A DNA stretch of 64,000 nucleotides from RYN-230 sp963711705 (GTDB lineage: Bacteria; Actinomycetota; Actinomycetes; Streptosporangiales; Streptosporangiaceae), in contig CAVQFM010000018.1 of assembly GCA_963711705.1 (NCBI GenBank), forward strand, positions 62,001 through 126,000, in the 5' to 3' direction. Each line of letters begins with the position of its first letter. The stretch's first letter is position 1. The notes below the pieces were generated by a model. It was not told the DNA's origin. It made no database searches and saw only the letters and a list, made by a program, of their open reading frames with translations. This document shows, piece after piece, positions 55,180 to 63,636 of this stretch. Made by a program: the position numbers and the translations under genes.

Positions 55180-57477
55180 TTACCAGGTGAAGCCGGCGCC
55201 GGGGACCCGTTCCCAGCCGAGCGCGGTTGGGTCGTAGACCCGCTCGACGTACACCTGGTGCCAGAGCGAGAACACGATCAGCACCCAGATGTGCCGCCAG
55301 CTGATCTCGGGATCGCCAGCCCGGAACCGCTCCAGCATGGCCAGCGCCGCGGCCTGGTCGATCCACTGGCCGGTCTGCGCCTCGCGGAGCAGCCGTTCGG
55401 CGAAACCGTACATTTCACCCTTGAGCCAGAAGCCGACCGGCACCGGGAAGCCGAGCTTGGCCCGCTCGGCCGCGGCCTTGGGCAGTACCTCGCTCATCGC
55501 CTCGCGCAGCGCCAGCTTGGTGGTGCCGTTGCCGATCTTCTCCTCCCGGGCCAGCCGCGCGGCCACCGCCATCACCTCACGGTCGAGGAACGGCACGCGC
55601 AGTTCGAGGCTGTGCGCCATCGTCATCCGGTCGGCCTTGACCAGGATGTCGCCGTGCAGCCAGGTGTTGATGTCCACCAGCTGCATGGTCGAGGTGTCAT
55701 CCAGGTCAGCCGCGGCGGCCTGATCGTAGATCGGGTCGGTGACCGCGTACGCGCTGCTGCCGGGTGTCCTGGCGCCCCGGGCGATCAGGTCCACCTGGCC
55801 GTCGATGAACACGTGCGCGTTGCCGATGTACCGCTCCCGCAGCGGGGTGGAGGTGCGTTCCAGGAACCCCTTGCCCTTGACCCCGGCTGGGATCATCGCC
55901 GCCGCCCGCTTCAGCGGGAACCGCGCCAGCTCGGGCAGTCGCTCACCGGCGCGGACAAAGCCGGGCTGGTGGTAAATGGCGTAGCCGCCGAACAGCTCGT
56001 CCGAGCCTTCGCCGGACAGCACCACCTTGACGTGCTTACTCGCCTCCCGGGCCACGAACCACAGCGGCACCGCCGCGGCGTCCGCCATCGGGTCGTCCAG
56101 GTGCCAGATGATCCGGGGCAGGTTGGCGAAGAACTCCTCGGCGCTGATCAGGTACGGGATCGACTTGACGCCGAGCGCGGCCGCGGTTTCCTGGGCCCGG
56201 TCGATCTCGCTGTAGCCCTCCCGCTCGAATCCGACCGTGAAGGTCAGCAGGTCAGGCCGGTGCTCGGCAGCCAGCGCACAGATGGCCGCGGAGTCGATGC
56301 CACCGGACAGGAACGCGCCCAGCGGCGCGTCACTGCGCAGGTGCACGGCCACCGAGTCCCGCATGACGGCCAGGATCCGGGCTGGGGTGACCGGGTCCGG
56401 GGTCCGGGCCGGCCGCAGGTCGGCCCGCCAGTAGCGGTACACGTCCACGTTGCCGCCCGGCCTGGCGATCATCGCGTGACCGGGCGGGAGCACCCGGATC
56501 GGCGGGGTGAGCGCCTCGGGCGGAGGCACGTACTGGAAGGCCAGGTAGTGCCGCAGTGCGTCGGGGTCGAGGGCCGTCAGTTCGCCCGGGCCGGCCAGGC
56601 ACTTGCGCTCCGAGGCGAAGCGGAGCAGCCGCCCGGCGCCGGGCGGCCCGGCCGGGCTGGCCATCTCACCGGCACCCGGGAACCCGTTCCCGTCCTCGCC
56701 CCGGCCCGGGCCACCGCGGCCAGGTGCATCGCCGTTGGCCCGGCCTGGGTCGCCGGGGGCGCTGGCCGCACCAGGGGCGCCATCGAAAACACTGGTGGCG
56801 GGGGGTTCCGGGACATGGCCGCGGCCGGCCGCGTGCCGGCCCCGGCCGCCCGATCCCCCCGCGGCCGAGCGGCCCGATGCCCGGCTGGCGGGCCCAGGGC
56901 GGGCCACCGGGCCAGCGGCCGCGTGGCGGCCGCCCAGCGCGCCACCCCGCTCTGGCTCACTGGCCGGCCGGGGTTCCGAGGCAGGCGTGTCAGTGGGCCA
57001 GTCCGGCTGAGGCAGCCGATCCAGGGTGTAGTAGAAGGGCTTGATGCCGAACTGGTCCCGGGCACAGAACAGCTCGCGGGTCCAGGTGTCCCAGATCGCG
57101 AAGGCGAACATGCCGCGCAGCCGGTGCACGACTTCCTTGCCGACCAGCGCGTACATCTCCAGCAGGACTTCGGAGTCGGAGGCCGAGCGCAGCGCCACGC
57201 CCTGCTGCCGCAGTTCCTGGCCGAGTTCCACGTAGTTGTAGATCTCGCCGTTGTAGACCATCCAGTAGCGGCCGTCAGCGGAGCGCATGGGCTGGTGACC
57301 ACCGGGAGACAGGTCGATGATGGCCAGGCGCTTGTAGCCGAGGGCGACGTCGGGGTCGGTGTAGAACCCCTCGTCGTCCGGTCCACGATGGCTGATCCGC
57401 TCGGTAGCGGTGTGCACCCAGCTCTGATCCGGGTCTGCCTCAAGAGCTAGGGCCAGGCAGCCGACGATTCCGCACAT
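55180..57477 (-). CDS. asnB: Asparagine synthetase (glutamine-hydrolysing) with a 125-residue low-complexity insertion
   Basis: The 765-aa enzyme starts MCGIVG with the Cys2 nucleophile of the class II amidotransferase (ISHRGPDDEGFYTD, VYNGEIYNYVEL). The synthetase domain has the PP-loop GAFLSGGIDSAAICALAAEH, VVLSGEGSDELFGGYAIYHQ, and DRMTMAHSLELRVPFLDREV. Between FGIKPFYYTLD and LLRFASERKCL, about residues 157-282 (56632-57009), lies a Gly/Ala/Arg/Pro-rich insertion not found in the family, which is usually about 610-650 aa. The frame stays open throughout. Some relatives act in natural-product or cell-wall amidation, so free asparagine synthesis is likely but not certain. Confidence 0.9.
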   Translation of the reverse strand: MCGIVGCLALALEADPDQSWVHTATERISHRGPDDEGFYTDPDVALGYKRLAIIDLSPGGHQPMRSADGRYWMVYNGEIYNYVELGQELRQQGVALRSASDSEVLLEMYALVGKEVVHRLRGMFAFAIWDTWTRELFCARDQFGIKPFYYTLDRLPQPDWPTDTPASEPRPASEPERGGALGGRHAAAGPVARPGPASRASGRSAAGGSGGRGRHAAGRGHVPEPPATSVFDGAPGAASAPGDPGRANGDAPGRGGPGRGEDGNGFPGAGEMASPAGPPGAGRLLRFASERKCLAGPGELTALDPDALRHYLAFQYVPPPEALTPPIRVLPPGHAMIARPGGNVDVYRYWRADLRPARTPDPVTPARILAVMRDSVAVHLRSDAPLGAFLSGGIDSAAICALAAEHRPDLLTFTVGFEREGYSEIDRAQETAAALGVKSIPYLISAEEFFANLPRIIWHLDDPMADAAAVPLWFVAREASKHVKVVLSGEGSDELFGGYAIYHQPGFVRAGERLPELARFPLKRAAAMIPAGVKGKGFLERTSTPLRERYIGNAHVFIDGQVDLIARGARTPGSSAYAVTDPIYDQAAAADLDDTSTMQLVDINTWLHGDILVKADRMTMAHSLELRVPFLDREVMAVAARLAREEKIGNGTTKLALREAMSEVLPKAAAERAKLGFPVPVGFWLKGEMYGFAERLLREAQTGQWIDQAAALAMLERFRAGDPEISWRHIWVLIVFSLWHQVYVERVYDPTALGWERVPGAGFTW

Positions 57478-57619
57478 CGATGTCCCTAACGAAAGTGTCT
57501 GGTTGTCTCAGCCGGTCCTACCGGCCCCGATCCTATGGGCAGGACAGACTCTGCGTGGCCGGGCTGCGCAGGCCGCCTGCCAGGGCAGGCGAACTTGGGG
57601 CACGGCTGTCCCAGCAGGC

Positions 57620-58411
57620 TCACTCGCCACGCCAGACCGGTGGCCGCTTCTCGGCGAAGGCCACGGCGCCCTCCTTGGCGTCCGCGGAGGTGAACACCGC
57701 TCTGGTGACCTCGCTCTGCCGGGCAAACGCCGTATCGGCTGGCCAGTCCGCCGATTCCACGATCACCCGCTTGGTGGCCGCCAGCGCCAGCGGTGCGTTC
57801 TGCGCGATCCGGGCGGCCAGCTCGGTGGCCCTGGCCAGCGCCTGGCCAGCGGGCGCCAGCTGGGTGATCAGCCCGGCCTGGTGCAGCCGGGCCGCTGGCA
57901 CGCGGTCTCCGGTCAGCGCCACCTCCATGGCCAGGTGGTAGGGCACCCGGCTGGGCAGCCGCAGCAGCCCACCCGCCGCCGCCACCAGGCCCCGGGTTAC
58001 CTCGGGCAGGCCGAACTGCGCTTCCTCGCTGGCCACGATGAGGTCACAGGCGAGAGCCAGCTCGAAGCCACCGGCCAGCGCGTATCCCTCGACCGCGGCG
58101 ATGGCCGGCTTGCTCGGCGGCCGCTCCACGATGCCGCCGAAGCCCCGGCCGCCCGCCATCGGGTTCTGCCCGGCCAGGAAGCCCTTCAGGTCCATCCCGG
58201 CGCTGAACGTGCCGCCCGCCCCGGTCAGCACGATGACCCGGATGTCCTTGCGGTCATCCAGCTCATCGAGGCTTGCCGCGACGCCCGCCGCGACCGCTTC
58301 GTTGACGGCGTTGCGTGCTTCGGGCCGGTTGATGGTGATGACCGCGACTGGGCCGTCTATGTCGCAGCGGACGGCCTCGTCGCTAGTGCCGTGGCCCGGG
58401 CCTTCTGGCAT
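57620..58411 (-). CDS. Enoyl-CoA hydratase/isomerase (crotonase) family
   Basis: The 263-aa product has the crotonase oxyanion motif GGTFSAGMDLKGFLAG and the glutamate positions in GYALAGGFELALACDLIVAS and FGLPEVTRGLVAAAGGLLRL. The C-terminal helix (FTSADAKEGAVAFAEKRPPV, then W) is complete. It hydrates or isomerises enoyl-CoA thioesters. There is no beta-oxidation operon nearby, so the substrate is unknown. Confidence 0.9.
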   Translation of the reverse strand: MPEGPGHGTSDEAVRCDIDGPVAVITINRPEARNAVNEAVAAGVAASLDELDDRKDIRVIVLTGAGGTFSAGMDLKGFLAGQNPMAGGRGFGGIVERPPSKPAIAAVEGYALAGGFELALACDLIVASEEAQFGLPEVTRGLVAAAGGLLRLPSRVPYHLAMEVALTGDRVPAARLHQAGLITQLAPAGQALARATELAARIAQNAPLALAATKRVIVESADWPADTAFARQSEVTRAVFTSADAKEGAVAFAEKRPPVWRGE

Positions 58412-58648
58412 GGCGCTCCCTGGCGTCGTTTACCGGTTATCGCATTATCGCTATCGGTTACCGCATTGTCCGGGATTGCCCGGCAAGCCAGGGTCCGGCA
58501 TCGCGCCGGCGGCCAGGCCCTGATGAACTTTTTACCGCCATGCTGGCAGCATCCATGCAGCTAGACGCGCTTTGGCCGGACAGGTTGCGGCGACTCGGCC
58601 AGATCTGTCTGGTCGGGGCGGTGAATAGCCGACAGTTTTGGGGGTAAC

Positions 58649-61354
58649 GTGCTGGCCGTGGAGGGTTCGGCTCCCCTCATCCGGGTCTTAACTCTGACCC
58701 TGAGGGTCTGCATGGGCGCGTTCGGCGGGCTAGCCGCCGCGCTCGTCCTGCTGTTCCTCCTCGCGGGCCGCGCGTCGGCGGATGACAGCCCCACTGCGGC
58801 ACCCCCCGGCAGTGGCCCGGTAGCGGGCCTGGCCAGCGGCGTGACCGGGACGGTCGGCTCGGCGCTGAGCGGCTCGGCCGCCACGGTGCAGGGCCTGTCG
58901 CCGAGCCCAGGCTCGGGGTCGCAGGCGCAGCCGCCAGGATCGCCCTCGGCCAGCCAGCCGAGTCAGCCGGGCCAGACCGCGCCGACTGCGCAGGCTCCCG
59001 CCAGCCCGGCCGCTCCCGTTCCGGCCGCCAGCCAGCCCCCGGCGGAAAGCCAGTCCGCACCGGCCAGCCCCGTGAGCCAGCCGCCTGCGCCGGTCCAGCC
59101 CGATTCAGCCAGCCCGGCCCCGGCCGACAGCCAAGCCGCTCAGGCCACCCCGTCCAGCCCCGCCCCAGCCAGCGGCCAGGCCACCCCGGCCCGCCCGGCC
59201 GCGGCTGACAACCAAGCCACCCCGGCTGCGTCGGCCCCTCCGGCCAGCCCGGCGCCTTCCGCGGGCCAGACCAGCCCGGCCGCGCCGGCGGCGGCGGCGG
59301 TCAGCGCGCCAGCAGCAGTCAGCGGGTCTGGCAGCAGCGCGGGCCAGCCGGGCTCGCCGGTCGCCTCGGCCGTGTCCAGCCTCAGTGGCGCCGTGCAAGG
59401 GCTGACCCCCAGCCCGGGCCAGGCGTCCACCCCAAGCCAGGCCAGTGCGCCGAGCCAGGCCAGCACCCCGAGCCAGGCCAGTGCACCGTCGCCCACCGGC
59501 CCCACCGCGCAGCCCGTCCCGGTCGGCCCGGTAGCCAGCGCCGCGGCGCCCGCTGACCCGGCCCCGGCCGTGATCAGCACCGTCACCAGCGCCGTCGGCA
59601 CCCTCACCGGGACGGCCGCAGGTGGCCCCGGCAGCGCCCCGCAGAGCCTCACCTCCGCCGTCCCTGGCCCGTCCGGGACCCCGGCCGCCACCCCGCCGGC
59701 ACCGGCCAGCCAGGCTCCCGCGCTCCCGTCGGTCACCAGCACCGTGACCCAGGCCGCAGGGTCCGTACTGGGATCGGGCACCGGCGCACCGAGCGCTGGT
59801 GCCGCGCCAGCCGGGCCGAGCCAGGGGCCGCTGAGCGCGGCCCAGCTGCCCGGCCTCGCGGGCGGGGCCGGCCCGGCAGGTGGCGCACTGTCCGGCCTCA
59901 CCGCCGCCGTCGCCGGTGCCAGCGGGTCCGGGACTCCCACGGCCGCCGGGACGGCCGGGGCTGTGCTCCCCGCCGCGACCGGAATCACCGGGTCAGTCCT
60001 CCCGGCCACCACCGCGGCCCTGACCGGACCCACCGGGTCGGCGCCCTCGGCCGTCACTGGCGTCACTGGATCGGTCCTCCCGACGGTCACCAGCACGGTC
60101 AGCGGGGTTACCGGAACCGCCCTGCCGACGGCCACCGGCGCCGTCCTCGGAGCGACCGGGGCGGCCCCGCCGGTCGTCACGGGGACCCTCACCGGGCCCA
60201 CCGGATCGGCGCTGCCGACGATCGCGAGCAGCGTGACCGGACTGACTGGCTCGGTCCTCCCGGCCGTGACCGGCACGGCGGGCAGCGTCACTGGGTCGCT
60301 GCTCCCACCGGTCACCGGGACCGTAACCGGGCTCACCGGCTCGGCCCTCCCGACCGTGACCGGGACGGTCACCGGACTCACCAGCTCGGTCCTCCCGGCC
60401 GTCACCGGGACCGTCACCGGACTCACCGGCTCGGTCCTGCCGGCCGTCACCGGGCTCACCGGCTCCGTGCTCCCCGCCGTGACCGGCTCGTCTACCGGCG
60501 TAACCGGGCTGACCGGCTCGGTCCTCCCGGCCGTCACCGGGACTCTCACCGGGCTGACCGGCTCGGTCCTGCCGGCTGTCACCGGGCTCACCGGCTCGGT
60601 CCTGCCCGTCGTCACCGGGCTCACCGGGTCGGTCCTGCCCGTGGTCACCGGGCTCACCGGGTCGCTGCTGCCGGTGGTCACCGGCACCCTCACTGGCGTG
60701 ACCGGAGCGGTGCTCCCCACACTGACCGGCACCGTGACCGGGCTCACCGGGTCCTTGCTCCCCGTCGTCACCGGGATTACCGGGTCGGTTCTCCCGGCGG
60801 TCACCGGCACCCTGACCGGGCTCACGGGATCTGTGCTCCCAGCCGTCGCCGGGCTGGCCGGAGCCGTGCTCCCGGCCGCCACCGGGACGCTGGCTCCCGT
60901 GGTCTCTACCGTCGCTGGCGGGGTGGCCGGGATCAGCAGCGGGGTGCTGCCCCCGGCGGCCGGTGGCGGGACGTTCATCCCCACCCCCGGACTCGTGGGG
61001 CCGCCAGGCCCGGGCCGGACTGCCCCGTTCTCGGCGCCTGGTGGCTCAGCGGCCACGGCGCTGGCGGCCGGGGCGAGCGCAGGACTGGCCGGGCTGGCCA
61101 GTTCCCCGGCCGGCGCCGGGGCCGGCATGCCCGGGTGGCCGGCGCCGGCCGCGCCGACCGCACCCCGCCTGCCCAGCGCCCCTGGTGGCGGCGCGGGCAG
61201 TGGCATCCCCGGCAGCGGCGGCGGGGGCGGTGGCCCGGCGGGCGTGGCCGCGGCCCTGATCACCCTGTTGATGCTTGTCCTGCTGCGGCTGGCGCGCCGC
61301 AGCGTTGTGCAGCCGGTATGGCGGTCTTACCTGCCTGAGGTACCGCCCGCGTAA
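58649..61354 (+). CDS. Giant repetitive Pro/Ala/Ser/Thr-rich secreted surface protein
   Basis: The 901-aa product starts at GTG 58649. A signal segment (VCMGAFGGLAAALVLLFLLA, ending ASA before DD) leads to about 380 residues of Ala/Pro/Ser/Gln-rich sequence. A repeat array follows (about residues 430-765) of roughly two dozen units of 11 or 16 residues such as GSVLPAVTGLT and GSVLPAVTGTVTGLT. A Gly/Pro-rich stretch and one C-terminal membrane segment (GVAAALITLLMLVLLRLARR) end it. It is likely an extended wall-spanning stalk or adhesin. The many LPxxTG-like units are part of the repeat, not sortase signals. It may be an O-mannosylation target. Confidence 0.72.
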   Translation: MLAVEGSAPLIRVLTLTLRVCMGAFGGLAAALVLLFLLAGRASADDSPTAAPPGSGPVAGLASGVTGTVGSALSGSAATVQGLSPSPGSGSQAQPPGSPSASQPSQPGQTAPTAQAPASPAAPVPAASQPPAESQSAPASPVSQPPAPVQPDSASPAPADSQAAQATPSSPAPASGQATPARPAAADNQATPAASAPPASPAPSAGQTSPAAPAAAAVSAPAAVSGSGSSAGQPGSPVASAVSSLSGAVQGLTPSPGQASTPSQASAPSQASTPSQASAPSPTGPTAQPVPVGPVASAAAPADPAPAVISTVTSAVGTLTGTAAGGPGSAPQSLTSAVPGPSGTPAATPPAPASQAPALPSVTSTVTQAAGSVLGSGTGAPSAGAAPAGPSQGPLSAAQLPGLAGGAGPAGGALSGLTAAVAGASGSGTPTAAGTAGAVLPAATGITGSVLPATTAALTGPTGSAPSAVTGVTGSVLPTVTSTVSGVTGTALPTATGAVLGATGAAPPVVTGTLTGPTGSALPTIASSVTGLTGSVLPAVTGTAGSVTGSLLPPVTGTVTGLTGSALPTVTGTVTGLTSSVLPAVTGTVTGLTGSVLPAVTGLTGSVLPAVTGSSTGVTGLTGSVLPAVTGTLTGLTGSVLPAVTGLTGSVLPVVTGLTGSVLPVVTGLTGSLLPVVTGTLTGVTGAVLPTLTGTVTGLTGSLLPVVTGITGSVLPAVTGTLTGLTGSVLPAVAGLAGAVLPAATGTLAPVVSTVAGGVAGISSGVLPPAAGGGTFIPTPGLVGPPGPGRTAPFSAPGGSAATALAAGASAGLAGLASSPAGAGAGMPGWPAPAAPTAPRLPSAPGGGAGSGIPGSGGGGGGPAGVAAALITLLMLVLLRLARRSVVQPVWRSYLPEVPPA

Positions 61355-61443
61355 GTCCCTTTCCTTCCCAGTCCGGTTAGCGCCTCCGGCGCCGGGCCGA
61401 CGGCCTGCTGCGCCGAATTCCGTGGAAGGAAAGTGATAGCACC

Positions 61444-62418
61444 GTGCGTACGTGGACCAAGTCCGCGTGCGTGGTGCTCGCCTGGATGATCCTGCCGGTC
61501 TGGTGGGTAACGGCCGCCTTGGCCACACCCCATCACCCGGGTCCAGCGAGCACGCGCACCGCAGCAATCAGAACCATCAGCAGTAGCAGTACCGAGCTCA
61601 TCCGCACCAGCACACTCGCCACCGCACCCGCGCGGACGGCCAGCCCGGCACCGCGCCATGCCGGGCACCCGGCCGCCAGGTACGCCGTGCAGCCCGGCGA
61701 CTCCCTGTCCGCCATCGCCACCCGCCTGGCCATACCTGGCGGCTGGCCCGCGCTGTACGCGGCCAACCGGAAGGCCATCGGCCCCGACCCGGGCCTGATC
61801 CGCCCGGGTACCCGGCTGCGGCTGCCCCCGCTGCGGGTGCCTGCCCGCTACCGGGTCGCCGCCGGGGACACCCTGTCGGGCATCGCGGCCCGGTACGCGG
61901 TCCGCGGTGGCTGGCCCGCGCTGTACGCGGCCAACCGGAAGGCCATCGGCCCCAACCCCGGCGCCATCGATCCCGGCACCGTCCTGCGGCTGCCCCAACC
62001 CACCCGGGTGAGCTCACCGGGCCCGGCCAGTCACCCGCACCCGGCGCCTCCACCACCCCCACCGGGCGGCACCCCGCACCACAGCCCGCCCACCCCGGCG
62101 GCCACCCCGGCCGCCACCGGCATGCCCCGCTGGCTCAAGAGTCATGCTGGCCAGCGTCGGCCTGCTCGTCCTGGCCGCGCTGGCGGCCGAGCCGCTGCTG
62201 CGCACGGCCGGCCGGCGCCGCCGGCCACCGGCCGCCGTCACGGCCGGGTCATCCGGCGCGGCCCTGCCACCAGGGCCGGATCACGAGCCCGCGCCGGCCA
62301 GCCCGCCCCTACCGAGCCGCTCCCGGCGGGCTCGCATCATCCTGGCCGACCACGACCGGCTCGTCGTCACCCGCTCGGAACGCGACGGGACCGTCTACGT
62401 GCTCCGGCCCCCGGGTGA
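61444..62418 (+). CDS. LysM-repeat cell-wall-binding protein (frame shifts near 62140)
   Basis: An N-terminal signal/membrane segment (SACVVLAWMILPVWWVTAAL) precedes two LysM domains (YAVQPGDSLSAIATRLAIPG, then YRVAAGDTLSGIAARYAVRG), each ending in GWPALYAANRKAIGP. These bind peptidoglycan or chitin-like glycans. A Pro-rich linker follows (about residues 195-230). After PRWLKS at about 62140 the annotated frame becomes Arg/Pro nonsense, while the next frame (62144-62524) encodes a membrane segment and a folded domain. The authentic product is therefore probably a fusion of both with one frame error. A 45-nt block is identical in both LysM units (61741-61785 and 61909-61953). Confidence 0.7.
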   Translation: MRTWTKSACVVLAWMILPVWWVTAALATPHHPGPASTRTAAIRTISSSSTELIRTSTLATAPARTASPAPRHAGHPAARYAVQPGDSLSAIATRLAIPGGWPALYAANRKAIGPDPGLIRPGTRLRLPPLRVPARYRVAAGDTLSGIAARYAVRGGWPALYAANRKAIGPNPGAIDPGTVLRLPQPTRVSSPGPASHPHPAPPPPPPGGTPHHSPPTPAATPAATGMPRWLKSHAGQRRPARPGRAGGRAAAAHGRPAPPATGRRHGRVIRRGPATRAGSRARAGQPAPTEPLPAGSHHPGRPRPARRHPLGTRRDRLRAPAPG

Positions 62419-62524
62419 AGATCCGCAGGCCATCCTGCGCGTTGCCCGGCTCGTCCTGCCCGAGGGGCCCTACGACGAACTGTCCAGGCAGCTAGGCGTG
62501 CCCGCCATCAGGCAGGTGATCTAG
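62144..62524 (+). CDS. Membrane segment plus small cytoplasmic domain; probably the C-terminal part of the LysM protein
   Basis: The open frame encodes MLASVGLLVLAALAAEPLL (membrane segment), a basic/Pro linker, and a compact domain (RIILADHDRLVVTRSERDGT, VYVLRPPGEDPQAILRVARL, VLPEGPYDELSRQLGVPAIR). It begins exactly where the LysM frame loses sense. Either one base is missing or gained near 62140-62147, or it is a separately initiated overlapping gene (ATG 62144, weak AAGAG upstream). No named domain is recognised. Confidence 0.5.
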   Translation: MLASVGLLVLAALAAEPLLRTAGRRRRPPAAVTAGSSGAALPPGPDHEPAPASPPLPSRSRRARIILADHDRLVVTRSERDGTVYVLRPPGEDPQAILRVARLVLPEGPYDELSRQLGVPAIRQVI

Positions 62525-62526
62525 CC

Positions 62527-62823
62527 ATGGCCGCACAGTTGCCCGGGCGCAGACGCCATTGGGGGGTGGGCATCCCGCGGCGGCGTGCGTCGCTGATCGC
62601 AGGACTTCTGCTCCCTGTCGTGCTCGCGGTGGGGGCGATAGCCGGGCCCAGCCCGGCCGCCCCTATCCGGCAGGCCACCAATGGGCATGCGGCCACTCAG
62701 CCGGCCACCACCGTCCAGATGATTCGGCGGCCATCTCCCGCTCGCACTGACCCCGGCTGTTCCGGTACTGAGCGTCGGGTCCAACGACCGTCACCTCAGC
62801 CAGTCGCCATCCGGGGCGGCTAG
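62527..62823 (+). CDS. Small putative secreted/membrane protein
   Basis: ATG 62527 lies 2 nt after the preceding stop, suggesting coupling. In the 98-aa product an arginine-rich start (GRRRHWGVGIPRRRAS) is followed by a hydrophobic segment (LIAGLLLPVVLAVGAIAG) and a signal-peptidase-like site, then a polar tail with no known domain. The frame at 62831-63199 may be a continuation after another frame loss, but homology is lacking to decide. Confidence 0.4.
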   Translation: MAAQLPGRRRHWGVGIPRRRASLIAGLLLPVVLAVGAIAGPSPAAPIRQATNGHAATQPATTVQMIRRPSPARTDPGCSGTERRVQRPSPQPVAIRGG

Positions 62824-63329
62824 CGGCCGTGTGACGGGCAGCCGTCGGTCCAGCCGGCCGGGCACCAGCGGCCAGCACAACGGCATGGGCCAGGGCCAGT
62901 GCCAGCACCAGCCCCCGGCCTACCCTCCCGGGCGGGTCTTCGCCAAAGGACGCGCTGACAGCCAGTCAGGCGGGCCGGTGGCGGCTACCCCGCCGGGTGG
63001 GCCAGGCGCGGCCAGACCGCCGGGTGGCGTGGCGGCCGCCACGCAAGCGCGGGCGGAAGCGGCCACGACCCCACCGCGGCCGGAAGCGGCCACCCGGCGG
63101 GGCCAGACCACCCCGCCGGCTGTCCACGTGTCACCCAGCCAGCCCACCGCCGGGAGCCTGATGCAGGGCATCCCGCAGACCCAGCGCCAGGTTGGGTGAC
63201 GCCAGGTACCGCCACGCCACGGCCAGTCCCGTGACCGGACGGGACCAGCCCAAGCCGCCACGGATGATTTAGGCCACTACAGAAGGGACCCAGCCAAGCC
63301 AGCACAGCGTCGCGCAAGATTCACACCGA
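62824..63329. other. Low-complexity stretch without a supported gene
   Basis: Open frames exist on both strands (for example 62831-63199 on plus, Pro/Ala/Gly/Gln-rich) but none has a Shine-Dalgarno sequence, a domain or credible composition. The DNA is rich in degenerate ggccgg/ccgccggg motifs. Confidence 0.4.
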
Positions 63330-63636
63330 GCCGCCAGCCCGGCTGCGAGCTGGGCTGGGACGGCCCCCGCCACGCGGCCTGCGGCTGCGAGGTGGATCGG
63401 GCACTGCCAGCCACGGAGCCTGCGGCTGTGAGGTGGGCCGGGGCAGCGCCAGCCGCGCGGCCTGGGACCGCGAGGTGGGCCGGAGCAGCACGCTTCGAGG
63501 CCTATGGCTGCGAGCTGGGCCGGGCCAGCGCCCGCCACGCGGCCTATGGCTGCGAGGTGGGTCGGCAGCGCCAGCCGCACGGCCCAGGGCCGCGAGGTGG
63601 GCCGGGGCAGCACGCTTCGAGGCCGGTGGCCGGAAG
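63330..63636. repeat. Degenerate 41-42-bp tandem repeat, about 7 copies
   Basis: Units share the pattern GCCACGCGGCCTATGGCTGC then GAGGTGGGCCGGGGCAGC, beginning near 63330 and repeating about every 42 bp to 63630. The array ends exactly at the stop codon of the HTH gene (63637). Unit length is a multiple of three, so several frames stay open; no translation signal supports a protein. Confidence 0.7.

Noticed and set aside
58430..58480. Imperfect direct repeat CGGTTATCGCATTATC / CGGTTACCGCATTGTC upstream of the crotonase
   Set aside because: It could be an operator, but mismatches and the lack of a regulator nearby leave it unsupported.
60000..60900. Sortase LPXTG anchors
   Set aside because: The LPxxTG-like strings are internal repeats; there is no C-terminal LPXTG, the protein ends in a membrane segment, and no sortase gene is in the window.
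59140..61263. 707-codon minus-strand frame opposite the repetitive surface protein
   Set aside because: The tandem repeat keeps several frames open; the plus strand has the signal peptide and membrane anchor, the minus strand has neither.
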